Shown: in pieces, positions 25,524 to 33,405 of the stretch
How positions within the stretch are numbered: the stretch's first letter is position 1
How the letters are laid out: every line of letters begins with the position of its first letter
Assembly: GCF_002946835.1 (NCBI RefSeq)
Contig: NZ_CP026654.1
Span: 1 to 64,000 of the forward strand
Direction of reading: 5' to 3'
Origin: Streptomyces dengpaensis
GTDB taxonomy: Bacteria > Actinomycetota > Actinomycetes > Streptomycetales > Streptomycetaceae
Length of the DNA stretch: 64,000 nt
The notes under the pieces: generated by a model
What the model saw: the letters and a program-made list of their open reading frames with translations, nothing else
What the model was told of the DNA's origin: nothing
Database searches by the model: none
Program-made: the position numbers and the translations under genes

Positions 25524-25882
25524 ATTCCCCAGCCAGCCGCCGGGATCCAGACAGATGGACCGCCTCCAGGCGGTGATCGCGCCGCTGATCCTGGGCGCTA
25601 TGGCGACGGTTGACGACGTCGTGCGAATACTGCGGGACAGTCAGCCACCCACACCTCACCCGACGCGCCGACCCACAGCAGCCAACTCCACCGCCAACCA
25701 GCACACCCACTGTCGCGGGAGGGCTGCGTCAACACGCGCTGTGGCAGCGTCATTTCGGGTGTCCACCTGTCGTCGGCGGTTCCTCGTTTCCCCAGCGGTA
25801 CGCCCGCTGCGTGAGCCTCAACAGGTGATACGTGAGCCGACTTCCCTCGGAGCGAGCAGCGCGCCTAGTAAAGTTCGGCCGC
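25524..25882. promoter_or_regulatory. Divergent control region before parA
   Basis: No convincing gene. It separates the minus-strand membrane-protein gene and parAB. A TTGACG box at about 25608 and a TAGTAA box at 25867, only 11 bases before ATG 25883, are promoter candidates; the second would give parA an almost leaderless message. A GTG at 25832 is open in the parA frame with AGGTG before it. Confidence 0.4.
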
Positions 25883-27031
25883 ATGAGCATCCCGAGCCCC
25901 AGAGGAGAACGAGAGAAGCTAATTACTGCTCTCGCTCCGAAGCTGCGTAGGCACCTGAAGATCCGCGCCTTTGAGCACGGAATGGACATCCAGGACGCGA
26001 CCGAGCACGCCATCAAGGCCTGGTACGAAGCCGACGACGTCCCCGAAGTCGACACCGACGGAGCCAAGACCTGGGGGACGTTCCTCCCTGTCGGTGGCCC
26101 TGACGAGTTCAAGGCCGCCTGCTCGGAGCGCGGCATCACCTACGTGCAGGGGCTCGCGCAGGCGTTGACTCTGTGGCTCGGTAACCATCCCTCCCCCACG
26201 ACCCCGTTGGTGTCGCAGCCGGTCGTGCGGGTCATAGTGGCCAACCAGAAGGGCGGCGTCGGCAAGACGTTCATCTCCTCCGGCATTGCCCAGGCTCTCG
26301 CGGAGGCTGGCCGTCGCGTCCTGATCATTGACTACGACCCGCAAGGGCACCTCACTGCCGAGCTCGGCTTCGAAGACCTCATGTACGAGGACGACGTCGA
26401 GACGCTGATGATGCACATGGACGGCACCGCGAAGGGTGACATCCACGACCTGCTGGTCGCCTTGGACCAGGAGCGCTTCGGTGAGCGGCTGCACCTGCTT
26501 CCCGCGTCCGACGACGCGTTCCTCCGGGATGTCGCCCTGTCCAAGGTGAGCTTCAGCGAGGCCGCCTTGGAACGCGCTCTGGAGCCGCTGGAAGAGGACT
26601 ACGACGTCATCATCATCGACGGTCCGCCCAGCCTCGGTCTGAACATGGACACCGCCCTGTATTACGTGCGCCGCCGCGAGGGTGAACTAGCGGACCGATC
26701 AGGCGTCATCACCCCGGTCTGGGCAAACAAGGCGTCCCACCGCGCCTTCCGCCTGCTGAAGTCCCAGAAGGACGACCTGTGCAAGAAGGGCCGGATCCAG
26801 GTCGACTACCTGGGTCTGATCATCAACGCGTACGACAGCCGCCGCGGCAAGCTCGTCAAGGAGAACAAGGATGAGTGGGAGAAGAGCAGTTCCCCCGCTG
26901 TTCTGGCGGTGATCGGCGACCTGAAGGAAGGCCGCGAGGCCGCTGACGGCGAGATCCCGCTGCTTGAGTACGCACCGGACAGCGAACATGCGCAGGCAAT
27001 GCGCGACCTGGCGAAGGAACTGGCGGTATGA
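25883..27031 (+). CDS. parA: ParA-family partition ATPase
   Basis: A 382-residue Walker-type ATPase. The deviant Walker A is KGGVGKT (in VIVANQKGGVGKTFIS), Walker A' is LIIDYDPQGHLT, and Walker B is VIIIDGPPSLGL. An N-terminal extension of about 110 residues contains a ribbon-helix-helix-like segment (PKLRRHLKIRAFEHG), which could bind DNA and autoregulate the operon. It would drive plasmid segregation together with ParB and the palindromes at 27744, 27882 and 28161. Start ATG 25883 has no ribosome site; GTG 25832 is an alternative adding 17 residues. Confidence 0.92.
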   Translation: MSIPSPRGEREKLITALAPKLRRHLKIRAFEHGMDIQDATEHAIKAWYEADDVPEVDTDGAKTWGTFLPVGGPDEFKAACSERGITYVQGLAQALTLWLGNHPSPTTPLVSQPVVRVIVANQKGGVGKTFISSGIAQALAEAGRRVLIIDYDPQGHLTAELGFEDLMYEDDVETLMMHMDGTAKGDIHDLLVALDQERFGERLHLLPASDDAFLRDVALSKVSFSEAALERALEPLEEDYDVIIIDGPPSLGLNMDTALYYVRRREGELADRSGVITPVWANKASHRAFRLLKSQKDDLCKKGRIQVDYLGLIINAYDSRRGKLVKENKDEWEKSSSPAVLAVIGDLKEGREAADGEIPLLEYAPDSEHAQAMRDLAKELAV

Positions 27032-28137
27032 GGAACACCAGCAAGAAGAAGGACGGCCAGCCGCGGGTCACACGCGGCTTCAGCATGGATGAGGATGCGG
27101 CAGGCGGAGAGCAGGAATCTCCCCGGCGCATCCGGACGCGCACGCAGATCATGAACGGCGAGGGCAAGCGGCCCCCCGCTGCGGTGGAACTGAGGCTGCT
27201 GGCCCACAACCCGTTCAACCCGCGCGAGCAGCTCACCAACATCGAAGAAACCGCGGAATCCCTGCGGGCTAAGGGACAGATCCAGCCCGTCACCGTGGCA
27301 CGGCGAGCTGCCTTCCTGGCGGCGCACCCCGGGCAGGAAGACGCGCTTGGTGAAGCTGAGTACGTCGTCATCGACGGCAACCGGCGCCTGGCATCTGCCC
27401 ATCTGGCCGGCCTCGAAGAGCTGCGGATCGACGTCAATGACGATCTCGCGGTGAGCGCTGCGGACATCCTGGAGTCCGCCCTGATTGCCAACATCCACCG
27501 CGAGGATGTGCCCCCGCTCGATCAGGCCCGAGCGATCCAGGAGCTGCTGGTCAAGCACAAAACGCAGGTGACGGTAGCCAAGCGGCTGGGCAAGACGGAA
27601 GCTTGGGTGTCCCAGCGTCTCGCCCTCCTTGAGCTCCCCGAAGACCTGCAGGAGAAGGTGGAGTCGAAAGAGCTGACGGTTAAGGACGGGCGCCGTATCG
27701 GGCGTCTGCCCAAGGATCAGCAGCGACCCGAGGCAGTCAAGGCTCTTAACCGGGTTAAGACCCCTCGCAAGCCGCGCGGTAAGGCCACCGCCCCTGTTGA
27801 GAGCGGCACGCCGGTGCCGGAGAACACAGGCGCTGCTCTGCCCCACCAGGTGTCTACCGAAGGGGGGACGCCTGCGACCGCTCTTAACCCGGTTAAGACT
27901 CCCGCCCAAGATGCCGACTCTGACTCGGACGCGACGGAGCAGAGTGAGACCGGTGAGTCGAAGCGGCTGCCGTATGACGACGCCATCTACATCGTCCAGC
28001 ACCTGCATACGAAGATGACCACCGACAACTTCGTGCAGGGTGCGCGCTTCTGGATGGCAGTCCTGCACGATCAGCACCCTGAGGAGTACCGAGCGCTCCT
28101 GCTCGAACTGTCCCAGCAGGAGCAGCAGCCGGCCTGA
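27028..28137 (+). CDS. parB: ParB-family centromere-binding protein
   Basis: A 369-residue ParB. The ParB/Srx N-terminal region includes NPFNPREQ and VIDGNRRLASAHLAG (the NTP-binding GxRR-type box), and the HTH follows at VAKRLGKTEAWVSQRLALL. A variable linker from about 235 to 310 contains two ALNxVKTP segments that are the translation of two parS-like palindromes. The C-terminal 60 residues likely dimerise. It overlaps parA by ATGA. It should load on the palindromes and be positioned by ParA. Confidence 0.92.
   Translation: MRNTSKKKDGQPRVTRGFSMDEDAAGGEQESPRRIRTRTQIMNGEGKRPPAAVELRLLAHNPFNPREQLTNIEETAESLRAKGQIQPVTVARRAAFLAAHPGQEDALGEAEYVVIDGNRRLASAHLAGLEELRIDVNDDLAVSAADILESALIANIHREDVPPLDQARAIQELLVKHKTQVTVAKRLGKTEAWVSQRLALLELPEDLQEKVESKELTVKDGRRIGRLPKDQQRPEAVKALNRVKTPRKPRGKATAPVESGTPVPENTGAALPHQVSTEGGTPATALNPVKTPAQDADSDSDATEQSETGESKRLPYDDAIYIVQHLHTKMTTDNFVQGARFWMAVLHDQHPEEYRALLLELSQQEQQPA
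27744..27760. promoter_or_regulatory. parS: parS-like palindrome, copy 1 (inside parB)
   Basis: TCTTAACC G GGTTAAGA, a perfect 17-bp palindrome with one central base, lying in the parB linker region. The same site recurs at 27882 and 28161. Confidence 0.75.
27882..27898. promoter_or_regulatory. parS: parS-like palindrome, copy 2 (inside parB)
   Basis: TCTTAACC C GGTTAAGA, identical arms to copy 1 with central C. It is 138 bp from copy 1, so both are read in the same codon phase (ALNxVKTP). Confidence 0.75.
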
Positions 28138-28160
28138 CCCGGGCACAGCCGCCGATCCAC

Positions 28161-28177
28161 TCTTAACCCGGTTAAGA
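28161..28177. promoter_or_regulatory. parS: parS-like palindrome, copy 3 (after parB)
   Basis: TCTTAACC C GGTTAAGA, 24 bp past the parB stop, followed by AC as at copies 1 and 2. Here no coding constraint applies, which supports a DNA-level role. Confidence 0.78.
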
Positions 28178-28220
28178 CCCGCTCCCGCCAAACAGGGCCG
28201 AAGAACCCGGGAACGCAAAA

Positions 28221-28261
28221 AGGCCCGTACTCCCCGCCGTTCGCGGGGAGTACGGGCCTTC
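28221..28261. terminator. Strong hairpin between parB and the minus-strand block
   Basis: A perfect 18-bp stem (28221-28238 and 28244-28261) starting AAGGCCCGTACTCCCCGC with a five-base loop; an A-run at 28218-28222 gives a T-run on the minus strand. It would stop transcripts from both sides. Confidence 0.88.
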
Positions 28262-28281
28262 GTCATGCTCAGCCGTGTGCG

Positions 28282-28809
28282 TCAGGGTGCCCAGGCGGCG
28301 GGTGCTCCCTGGTCGGGATCGGGGACTCCGGCAGCGGTCACCGGAGCGGCGGGGTGCCGCATGGCGGTGATCGGGATGGCGCCGGGCTCAGAGGACGGAG
28401 CCCAGACCACGCGCCAGGTGTCTTCCCACTCGCAGCCACAGGGATGATCCGGATGCGGATGCTTCAGGAACACCCCGAAAGTGTGAACGGCTCGCGGAAT
28501 GCGGGGGGTGAGCGCCGAGGGGTCATCGCCGGGGTACAGGTGCAAGTTCCGCCAGCCGTACACGCGATCCATGTATGCGGCGGCGCCCTCGATGACATCA
28601 GCCCACCTGTGGCGCCCGAGCAGGACGAACGCGACCGGGTTGGGGCTGTCGTCGTTGTGAGCTTCGATGCCAGCGACGTACAGCCCTCGGTGGACGACGA
28701 ACCCGTTGTCGGCCGCGTCTTTGCCTTCGGGGGTCCAGATGCCTTCGGCGGGGATCATCGTGCCGTCGTCGGCCTCGCTGGTCTCGATCTCGTACAGGGC
28801 CGTGGTCAC
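28282..28809 (-). CDS. Hypothetical protein, 175 aa
   Basis: GTG 28809 overlaps the upstream stop (GTGA). The protein is acidic and soluble with a His/Cys-rich stretch (KHPHPDHPCGCEWED) near residue 130, which may bind metal. No family recognised. It ends the long minus-strand block, 20 bp from the parB-side terminator. It is coupled with 28806-29486 and 29483-30265. Confidence 0.68.
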   Translation of the reverse strand: MTTALYEIETSEADDGTMIPAEGIWTPEGKDAADNGFVVHRGLYVAGIEAHNDDSPNPVAFVLLGRHRWADVIEGAAAYMDRVYGWRNLHLYPGDDPSALTPRIPRAVHTFGVFLKHPHPDHPCGCEWEDTWRVVWAPSSEPGAIPITAMRHPAAPVTAAGVPDPDQGAPAAWAP

Positions 28810-29486
28810 ACCGACACCTCCCGGGCGATAGCGGCAGCCAGGAGCACGGCGGGGTCGGCCGCGTACGGGTCGTCGTAGCTCTCGTGGTCGCTGACGTCGA
28901 AGAGCGCCCCCTTCGCAACGACGCTGAAGCCGGGGATGACGGTGGCCGCCTTGCCCGCCAGTTCGGTGTTGAGGCGGTCGGCGTCGTGGTCGGCGAGCCA
29001 GGTCTGGTTGTAGGGACCGAGGCGGAGCACGACGTAGCCGGTGTTGTCCGGCCGCCGGGCTTCGACGTGTACGGCGTAGTTCGCAGCCGGCATGCCGACG
29101 TCGTCGGGGAGGTCCAGGCCTGCCGCGGCGTGGGTGAGCGGCGCGTAGGCCGGGTTCCACATGCCGAGGATCTTGTCCGTCTCGCAGCGCAGCCAGCCCA
29201 GCTTCCGGTAGCGGTCGCCGTAGGGCGTGTACAAGCCGCCGGGGTGCTGCAGGGCGATGGCGATGAGGTCGGGCCCGTGGTCGTCGCCGGGCCGGGTGTG
29301 GGCGCGTTCCACGAAGGGGCCGACTCGGACCGCGATGTCCTCGCAGCGGCCGGGGGTCCAGGGCTCCGCGTCGCGCAGCGCGGCGAGCATCGTGCGGAAG
29401 GCGTCGACGGCGGCCTGGTCCTCGGGGGTGAGGGCGCCGGGCGCGTGGCCGCAGCGGCGGAAACGGGGGACGGAGAGGCGCTTCAT
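28806..29486 (-). CDS. Hypothetical protein, 226 aa
   Basis: Starts at ATG 29486, overlapping the RapZ-HIT stop (ATGA). A soluble alpha/beta protein with a basic N-terminus (MKRLSVPRFRRCG). No family recognised. The tight three-gene coupling with the RapZ-HIT fusion suggests a common task. Confidence 0.68.
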   Translation of the reverse strand: MKRLSVPRFRRCGHAPGALTPEDQAAVDAFRTMLAALRDAEPWTPGRCEDIAVRVGPFVERAHTRPGDDHGPDLIAIALQHPGGLYTPYGDRYRKLGWLRCETDKILGMWNPAYAPLTHAAAGLDLPDDVGMPAANYAVHVEARRPDNTGYVVLRLGPYNQTWLADHDADRLNTELAGKAATVIPGFSVVAKGALFDVSDHESYDDPYAADPAVLLAAAIAREVSV

Positions 29487-30265
29487 CGGGTGGGCTCCTG
29501 TTCGCGGGTGGGGTGGGGCCAGGGGAGGGCGAGGCCGTCGTCGGCGGTGCGGGGAACGAGGTGGCCGTGCAGGTGGAGCACGGTCTGCGTCGCGTTCGGG
29601 CCGCAGGAGGTGAGGTAGTTCCACTGGCCGCCCAGTTCCTGGGCGAGTTCGGCGGCGCGCAGCTGGACGGTGGCGGAGACGACCGGGTCGGTCGTGAAGT
29701 CCGCGACGTGGCCGTGCGGCAGGACCAGGAGGTGGCCGTCGGTACAGCCGCCGCTGCGGGGCCTGACCGCGAGGGCGTCGGCCCATTGCCGGACGATCGT
29801 CGCCGGGGCGCCGTCGTGGATGATCCGGCAGAACGGGCAGTCGGGGCGCGGGTGCTTGCGGGGTACCGGCGGCCGGTCGATGTGGTGGTGGGTGACCGCG
29901 ACGGTGGCGCCGGCCTCTTGCATGCGCCGCCCGATCGCGTCGGCGATGGCGGGTGCCCGGTGGCGTCCGTACCAGCAGTTCACCAGGAGCTGGACCGGGT
30001 GGTAAGCGTCGGTCGCGGCGCGCAGGGCGGCGAGTTCGTGCACGGCGTCGTCGATGATGCGGGCCGCGCCCGGCGTCGCGAGGACGTAGTCGCGTACGTC
30101 GGCGTCCTGTCCGGTCTGGCGGGCGACGATGTCGGTGAGGGCCGGGTCGTCCGGCGGGTTCAGTAACTGGTTGGTGAGGTTGATGGCGAGGACGGCGGCT
30201 CGGTAGCGGGGCGGTGGCGGGTCCTGCCAGCGGGCGCCGAAGCTGTCGATGAACATGTCGTACAC
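29483..30265 (-). CDS. Fusion of RapZ C-terminal-like domain and HIT domain
   Basis: A 260-residue protein in two parts. Residues 1-150 match the RapZ (YvcJ) C-terminal domain: LLVNCWYGRHRAPAIADAIG and TVAVTHHHIDRP are the hallmark Cys/Gly/Arg-rich and His segments. Residues 160-250 are a HIT domain: DCPFCRIIH, GGCTDGHLLVLPHGHVADF and the triad VLHLHGHLVP (HxHxH). RapZ-C binds RNA or a sugar phosphate in its relatives; HIT proteins are nucleotide hydrolases or transferases. The fusion suggests a nucleotide-sensing or processing role. GTG start with GGAGG. Confidence 0.82.
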   Translation of the reverse strand: MYDMFIDSFGARWQDPPPPRYRAAVLAINLTNQLLNPPDDPALTDIVARQTGQDADVRDYVLATPGAARIIDDAVHELAALRAATDAYHPVQLLVNCWYGRHRAPAIADAIGRRMQEAGATVAVTHHHIDRPPVPRKHPRPDCPFCRIIHDGAPATIVRQWADALAVRPRSGGCTDGHLLVLPHGHVADFTTDPVVSATVQLRAAELAQELGGQWNYLTSCGPNATQTVLHLHGHLVPRTADDGLALPWPHPTREQEPTR

Positions 30266-30346
30266 GGGGCCTCCAGGCTCGTGCGAGGTAGGGGTTGCGC
30301 GCGGCGGCCTCGCGGGCTGCGGGCCGCCGCGCGGGAGACGGTCGGG

Positions 30347-31240
30347 TCAGGGGGCGGCGAGGGCGGCGCACTGGTCCTGGCGGTGTTCGCTGGCCTCGAG
30401 GTCCGGCGCGGGTTCCGGGGAGTCATCGACGGGCCACTGGTGCCGGCAGTCGGGTGAGGGGCAGAGGTGTATGCGCTGCCCGGCCTCTTGGTCGTAGTCG
30501 AGTCCGCGGCTGGAGCGCCCGCAGGCCGGGCAGTGCACGGGGGCGCTGACGTCCTGGGTGTCGCCTTCCTGGGCGTACATCCACGTGAGGGGGAGAGCGC
30601 CAGGCGTGTCCTGCGGCACGCTGCGGAGCCGCCAGTCGGCTCGGGTGGGGTAGGCGACGAACCGGCCCCAGCCTTGGATGATGCTGTCGGCGAGGACGTG
30701 GCCGTCGAACGCGCGCAGTCGCTGCCCGCAGATGTCCCGGTAGTAGGCGCTCGTGACGGCCAGGACCTCGCGGGCGGGCGGGTGACCGACGAAGACCAGG
30801 TCGCCGTCCTCCCCGAACTCGGTGACGAGCAGGCCCCGCAGGGTGAAGCTGACGTCGTCGCCGGTCGGGACGAACACGGCCGCGTCCACGTCGTATTCGG
30901 CCTCGGGGATCGTGGCCGACGCCCAGATCCCGATGCCGTCCAGGACCGTGTCCAGCCGGTAGCGGGCGCCGTCGACGACCGGCTCGGTGCCCAGGGCGCG
31001 CGCCCACGCCGTGATGCCGTCGGTGTCGTGTTCCCCGAGACGCAGGATCAGGCTGTGCAGGGGGCGGCCCGGCTCGGGGCACATGCTGCTGGAGATCGCG
31101 AAGCCGGTCAGCGGCAGGTCGGGGTAGTCCAGCAGGAGGCGCCGGCCGATGGCGAGCTGCCCGTTCTCGCGGGACCCGTACCGCTCCAGCTGCGCCAGCA
31201 GTAGCTGGGCTCGCTCGGGTGCCGGTGGGCTGAGGGGCAT
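30347..31240 (-). CDS. Hypothetical protein with zinc-ribbon-like tail, 297 aa
   Basis: Starts at ATG 31240 with AAGGAG upstream. The body is alpha/beta without a recognised family. The C-terminal part has CPACGRSS and CPSPDC, two Cys pairs likely to form a zinc ribbon. The frame is open much further upstream, through the sliding clamp in another frame, but that extension is a high-GC artefact. It lies after a pair of hairpins that follow dnaN's end. Confidence 0.7.
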   Translation of the reverse strand: MPLSPPAPERAQLLLAQLERYGSRENGQLAIGRRLLLDYPDLPLTGFAISSSMCPEPGRPLHSLILRLGEHDTDGITAWARALGTEPVVDGARYRLDTVLDGIGIWASATIPEAEYDVDAAVFVPTGDDVSFTLRGLLVTEFGEDGDLVFVGHPPAREVLAVTSAYYRDICGQRLRAFDGHVLADSIIQGWGRFVAYPTRADWRLRSVPQDTPGALPLTWMYAQEGDTQDVSAPVHCPACGRSSRGLDYDQEAGQRIHLCPSPDCRHQWPVDDSPEPAPDLEASEHRQDQCAALAAP

Positions 31241-31262
31241 CTGTGGCTCCTTGGTGGAAAGG

Positions 31263-31364
31263 GGAGCGCCGCGCCCGCAGGATGGCGGGCGCGGCGCTCC
31301 GGGTGTGTGACCAGATGGGGTGGTGCTGCGGGGCGGCCGGAGCAGTGTCGACGGCCGCCCCGCA
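31263..31364. terminator. Two GC-rich hairpins between dnaN-like gene and next gene
   Basis: First: arms 31263-31278 and 31285-31300 (16 bp, GGAGCGCCGCGCCCGC). Second: 31327-31338 and 31353-31364 (12 bp, TGCGGGGCGGCC). They may end dnaN transcripts or set transcript stability. Confidence 0.7.
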
Positions 31365-31398
31365 GGCAGGGTGGCGCCCGTGGCCCGGGCGGGGTGGT

Positions 31399-32541
31399 TC
31401 AGCCGCTGATGCTGGTGAGGCGGATCGGCATGACCAGGCCTCGGAAGATGTCTGTCTGGTCGACGCCGTGCACGAGGGCGGGCTTGGTCGCGGTGGTGAA
31501 GTTGAACTGTGCGACGGGCCCGTCGATCTGCTGGAGCGTCTTGAGCAGCAGGCCCGGGTTGAAGGCGATGGTCAGCGGGTCGCCTTCGAGGTCGGCGTGG
31601 ACCTGGTCGCGGCCGCGGCCCTTGTCGTCGGTGCCGGCGCGCACGGTGATCTGACCGTCGGTGACTTCGAGGACCATCGGGTCGGCCTTGCCCAGCAGCG
31701 GCTGGATGTGCTTGATGGCGTCGATTAGGGCCTCGGTGCCGGTGGTGGCGATGGACGCGAACTCGGTGGGGAACAGGGCGGCGTAGTTGGGGAGTTCGCC
31801 TTCGATGAGGCTGCTGGTGGCCCACCGGCCGGGGACGCTGATGGCGAACTGGGACTCGGTGAGGGTGAGTTCCGCCTTGTCGGCGTCGGCGAGGATGCGG
31901 GCGGCGTCGCGCACGGCATCGGCCGGTACGAGCGTGTTGCCCGCGACGCGGGGCTTGCCCTTGCCCTTGCCCTTGGGGGTCGGGTTGGGGGTCCAGGGCA
32001 CGTCGGCGACGTGGAACAAGTACCGGTCGGTCGCGGAGAGCACCATCGTCGTGTCGCTGAGGCCGAACTGGACGGCGGTCAGGGTCGCGATGGTTTCGTC
32101 GGTGGTGGAGGCCACCGCGACCCGGGCGGCGGCTGCGGCCAGGGCGGCGCCGTCGACCGTGCCGCTCGCGGAGGAGATCGTCGGCAGGGTCGGGTAGTCG
32201 TCCAGCGGCAGGGTCGGCAGAAGGATGTGCGCGGTGCCGCAGGACAGGGCGAGGTCGGTGCCGTCCAGGGCCAGGGTGGTGGGCTTGCCCTTGGGGAAGG
32301 CCTTGACGATGTCGGTGAAGACGCGGCCGGGGACCAGGAGCGTGCCGGGCTCGGACACCTCGCAGTCTTCGCGGGCGCGGGCGGAGCGGTAGTAGTCGTA
32401 CCCGGCGAGGGTCAGGGTGTTGTCGTCGGAGGCTTCGATCCGCATGCCAGCCAGGACCGGTGCGGGCGGGTTGCCGGGGATGGCGCGCAGCGCCCACTGG
32501 GCGGCGTCGGCGAGCTGGTCGGTGTCGATGGTGAGTTTCAT
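31399..32541 (-). CDS. dnaN: Plasmid-borne DNA polymerase III beta subunit (sliding clamp)
   Basis: A 380-residue DnaN homologue, close to the usual length. The N-terminal domain starts MKLTIDTDQLADAAQWALRA; the middle has LSATDRYLFHVADV, the hallmark SATDGYRL region; the end MPIRLTSISG replaces the classic C-terminal MPMRL. All three clamp domains appear present; a Lys-rich insert (PKGKGKGKPR) lies between domains. A second clamp on a plasmid may give its own replication or repair polymerase access, or resist host control. ATG 32541. Confidence 0.92.
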   Translation of the reverse strand: MKLTIDTDQLADAAQWALRAIPGNPPAPVLAGMRIEASDDNTLTLAGYDYYRSARAREDCEVSEPGTLLVPGRVFTDIVKAFPKGKPTTLALDGTDLALSCGTAHILLPTLPLDDYPTLPTISSASGTVDGAALAAAAARVAVASTTDETIATLTAVQFGLSDTTMVLSATDRYLFHVADVPWTPNPTPKGKGKGKPRVAGNTLVPADAVRDAARILADADKAELTLTESQFAISVPGRWATSSLIEGELPNYAALFPTEFASIATTGTEALIDAIKHIQPLLGKADPMVLEVTDGQITVRAGTDDKGRGRDQVHADLEGDPLTIAFNPGLLLKTLQQIDGPVAQFNFTTATKPALVHGVDQTDIFRGLVMPIRLTSISG

Positions 32542-32577
32542 CAGGGCCTTTTCGTCGTGGCTGCGGGAGCGTGAAAG

Positions 32578-32621
32578 GGCCCGGGCGGGCCGCCTCGAGG
32601 TGGAGGCGGCCCGCCCGGGCC
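32578..32621. terminator. Strong hairpin upstream of dnaN
   Basis: A perfect 19-bp stem, 32578-32596 and 32603-32621, six-base loop, between the dnaN-like start and the end of the upstream gene. Confidence 0.75.
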
Positions 32622-32655
32622 GGTCGATGCTGATGTGGGGCCGCGCGGTGGCGGC

Positions 32656-33405
32656 CTACTGGTCGTTGTCGTCGATGCCGGTGACGGGGATGTCGCCGAA
32701 CAGGTCGTCCAGGGCGCGGGTGACCGCGAGGCGGTCCTCGGGCCGGGCCGCGTCCAGGACGTCCCGGGTGAGTTCGGTGAGGTCCAGTTCGTCGAAGTAG
32801 TCGGTGAGTTCGGCGATGGTCAGCGGGTCTAGGCCGATGCCGACCTGCGGGGGCAGGCTGTTCAGCGTGGCGAGCATGGCGTCGACCGCGTCGGCGAGTT
32901 TGTGCGTGCTGGCCGTGGTGACGTCGATGCTGTGGCAGTGGGCGACGTCCAGGCCGTGCAGGCCGACGGGCCCGATGTTGATGCGGATGTCGGGCTGCTC
33001 GCCCGTAGCGGGCTCGTAGGCGAGGCCCGCGAGGGCTTCGGCCAGGGCCTGGATCGCCCGGTCGCGGCCGCTGTGGTCGTCGGCCGGGCCCTCTGGCGGC
33101 TGCTCCTGGAGCGGTGCCTCCCACATGACTTCGACGGTGTCGACGTCCAGCCGGATACGGCCGTCGGCGGTGTCGGGGAGGGCGAGGTGGCCGGTGACGC
33201 GCAGCAGGTCGCTGGGCTGGCACTCGGTGAGCAGCGTGTTCGCGAGGTCCGGCAGGCTGGTGGTGCAGGGGATGACCGCCTCCTCCTCCGCCGCGCAGTC
33301 GGCGGGGGAGGAGATCAGCCGCCAGAAGGCGGTGCCGACGGCGTCGCCGGGCACGGCGGCGGTGTCGAGGTAGCCGGTGAGGGCGAACGGTATGCGCTCC
33401 ATCAT
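32656..33405 (-). CDS. Hypothetical protein, 249 aa
   Basis: Starts at the first of two adjacent ATG codons (33405), with GAGGAGGG upstream, and overlaps the sigma-factor stop. It looks soluble, with a beta-rich N-terminal half and an acidic helical C-terminal part (DYFDELDLTELTRD). No family recognised. Position between the sigma factor and the clamp suggests a plasmid housekeeping role. Confidence 0.68.
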   Translation of the reverse strand: MMERIPFALTGYLDTAAVPGDAVGTAFWRLISSPADCAAEEEAVIPCTTSLPDLANTLLTECQPSDLLRVTGHLALPDTADGRIRLDVDTVEVMWEAPLQEQPPEGPADDHSGRDRAIQALAEALAGLAYEPATGEQPDIRINIGPVGLHGLDVAHCHSIDVTTASTHKLADAVDAMLATLNSLPPQVGIGLDPLTIAELTDYFDELDLTELTRDVLDAARPEDRLAVTRALDDLFGDIPVTGIDDNDQ

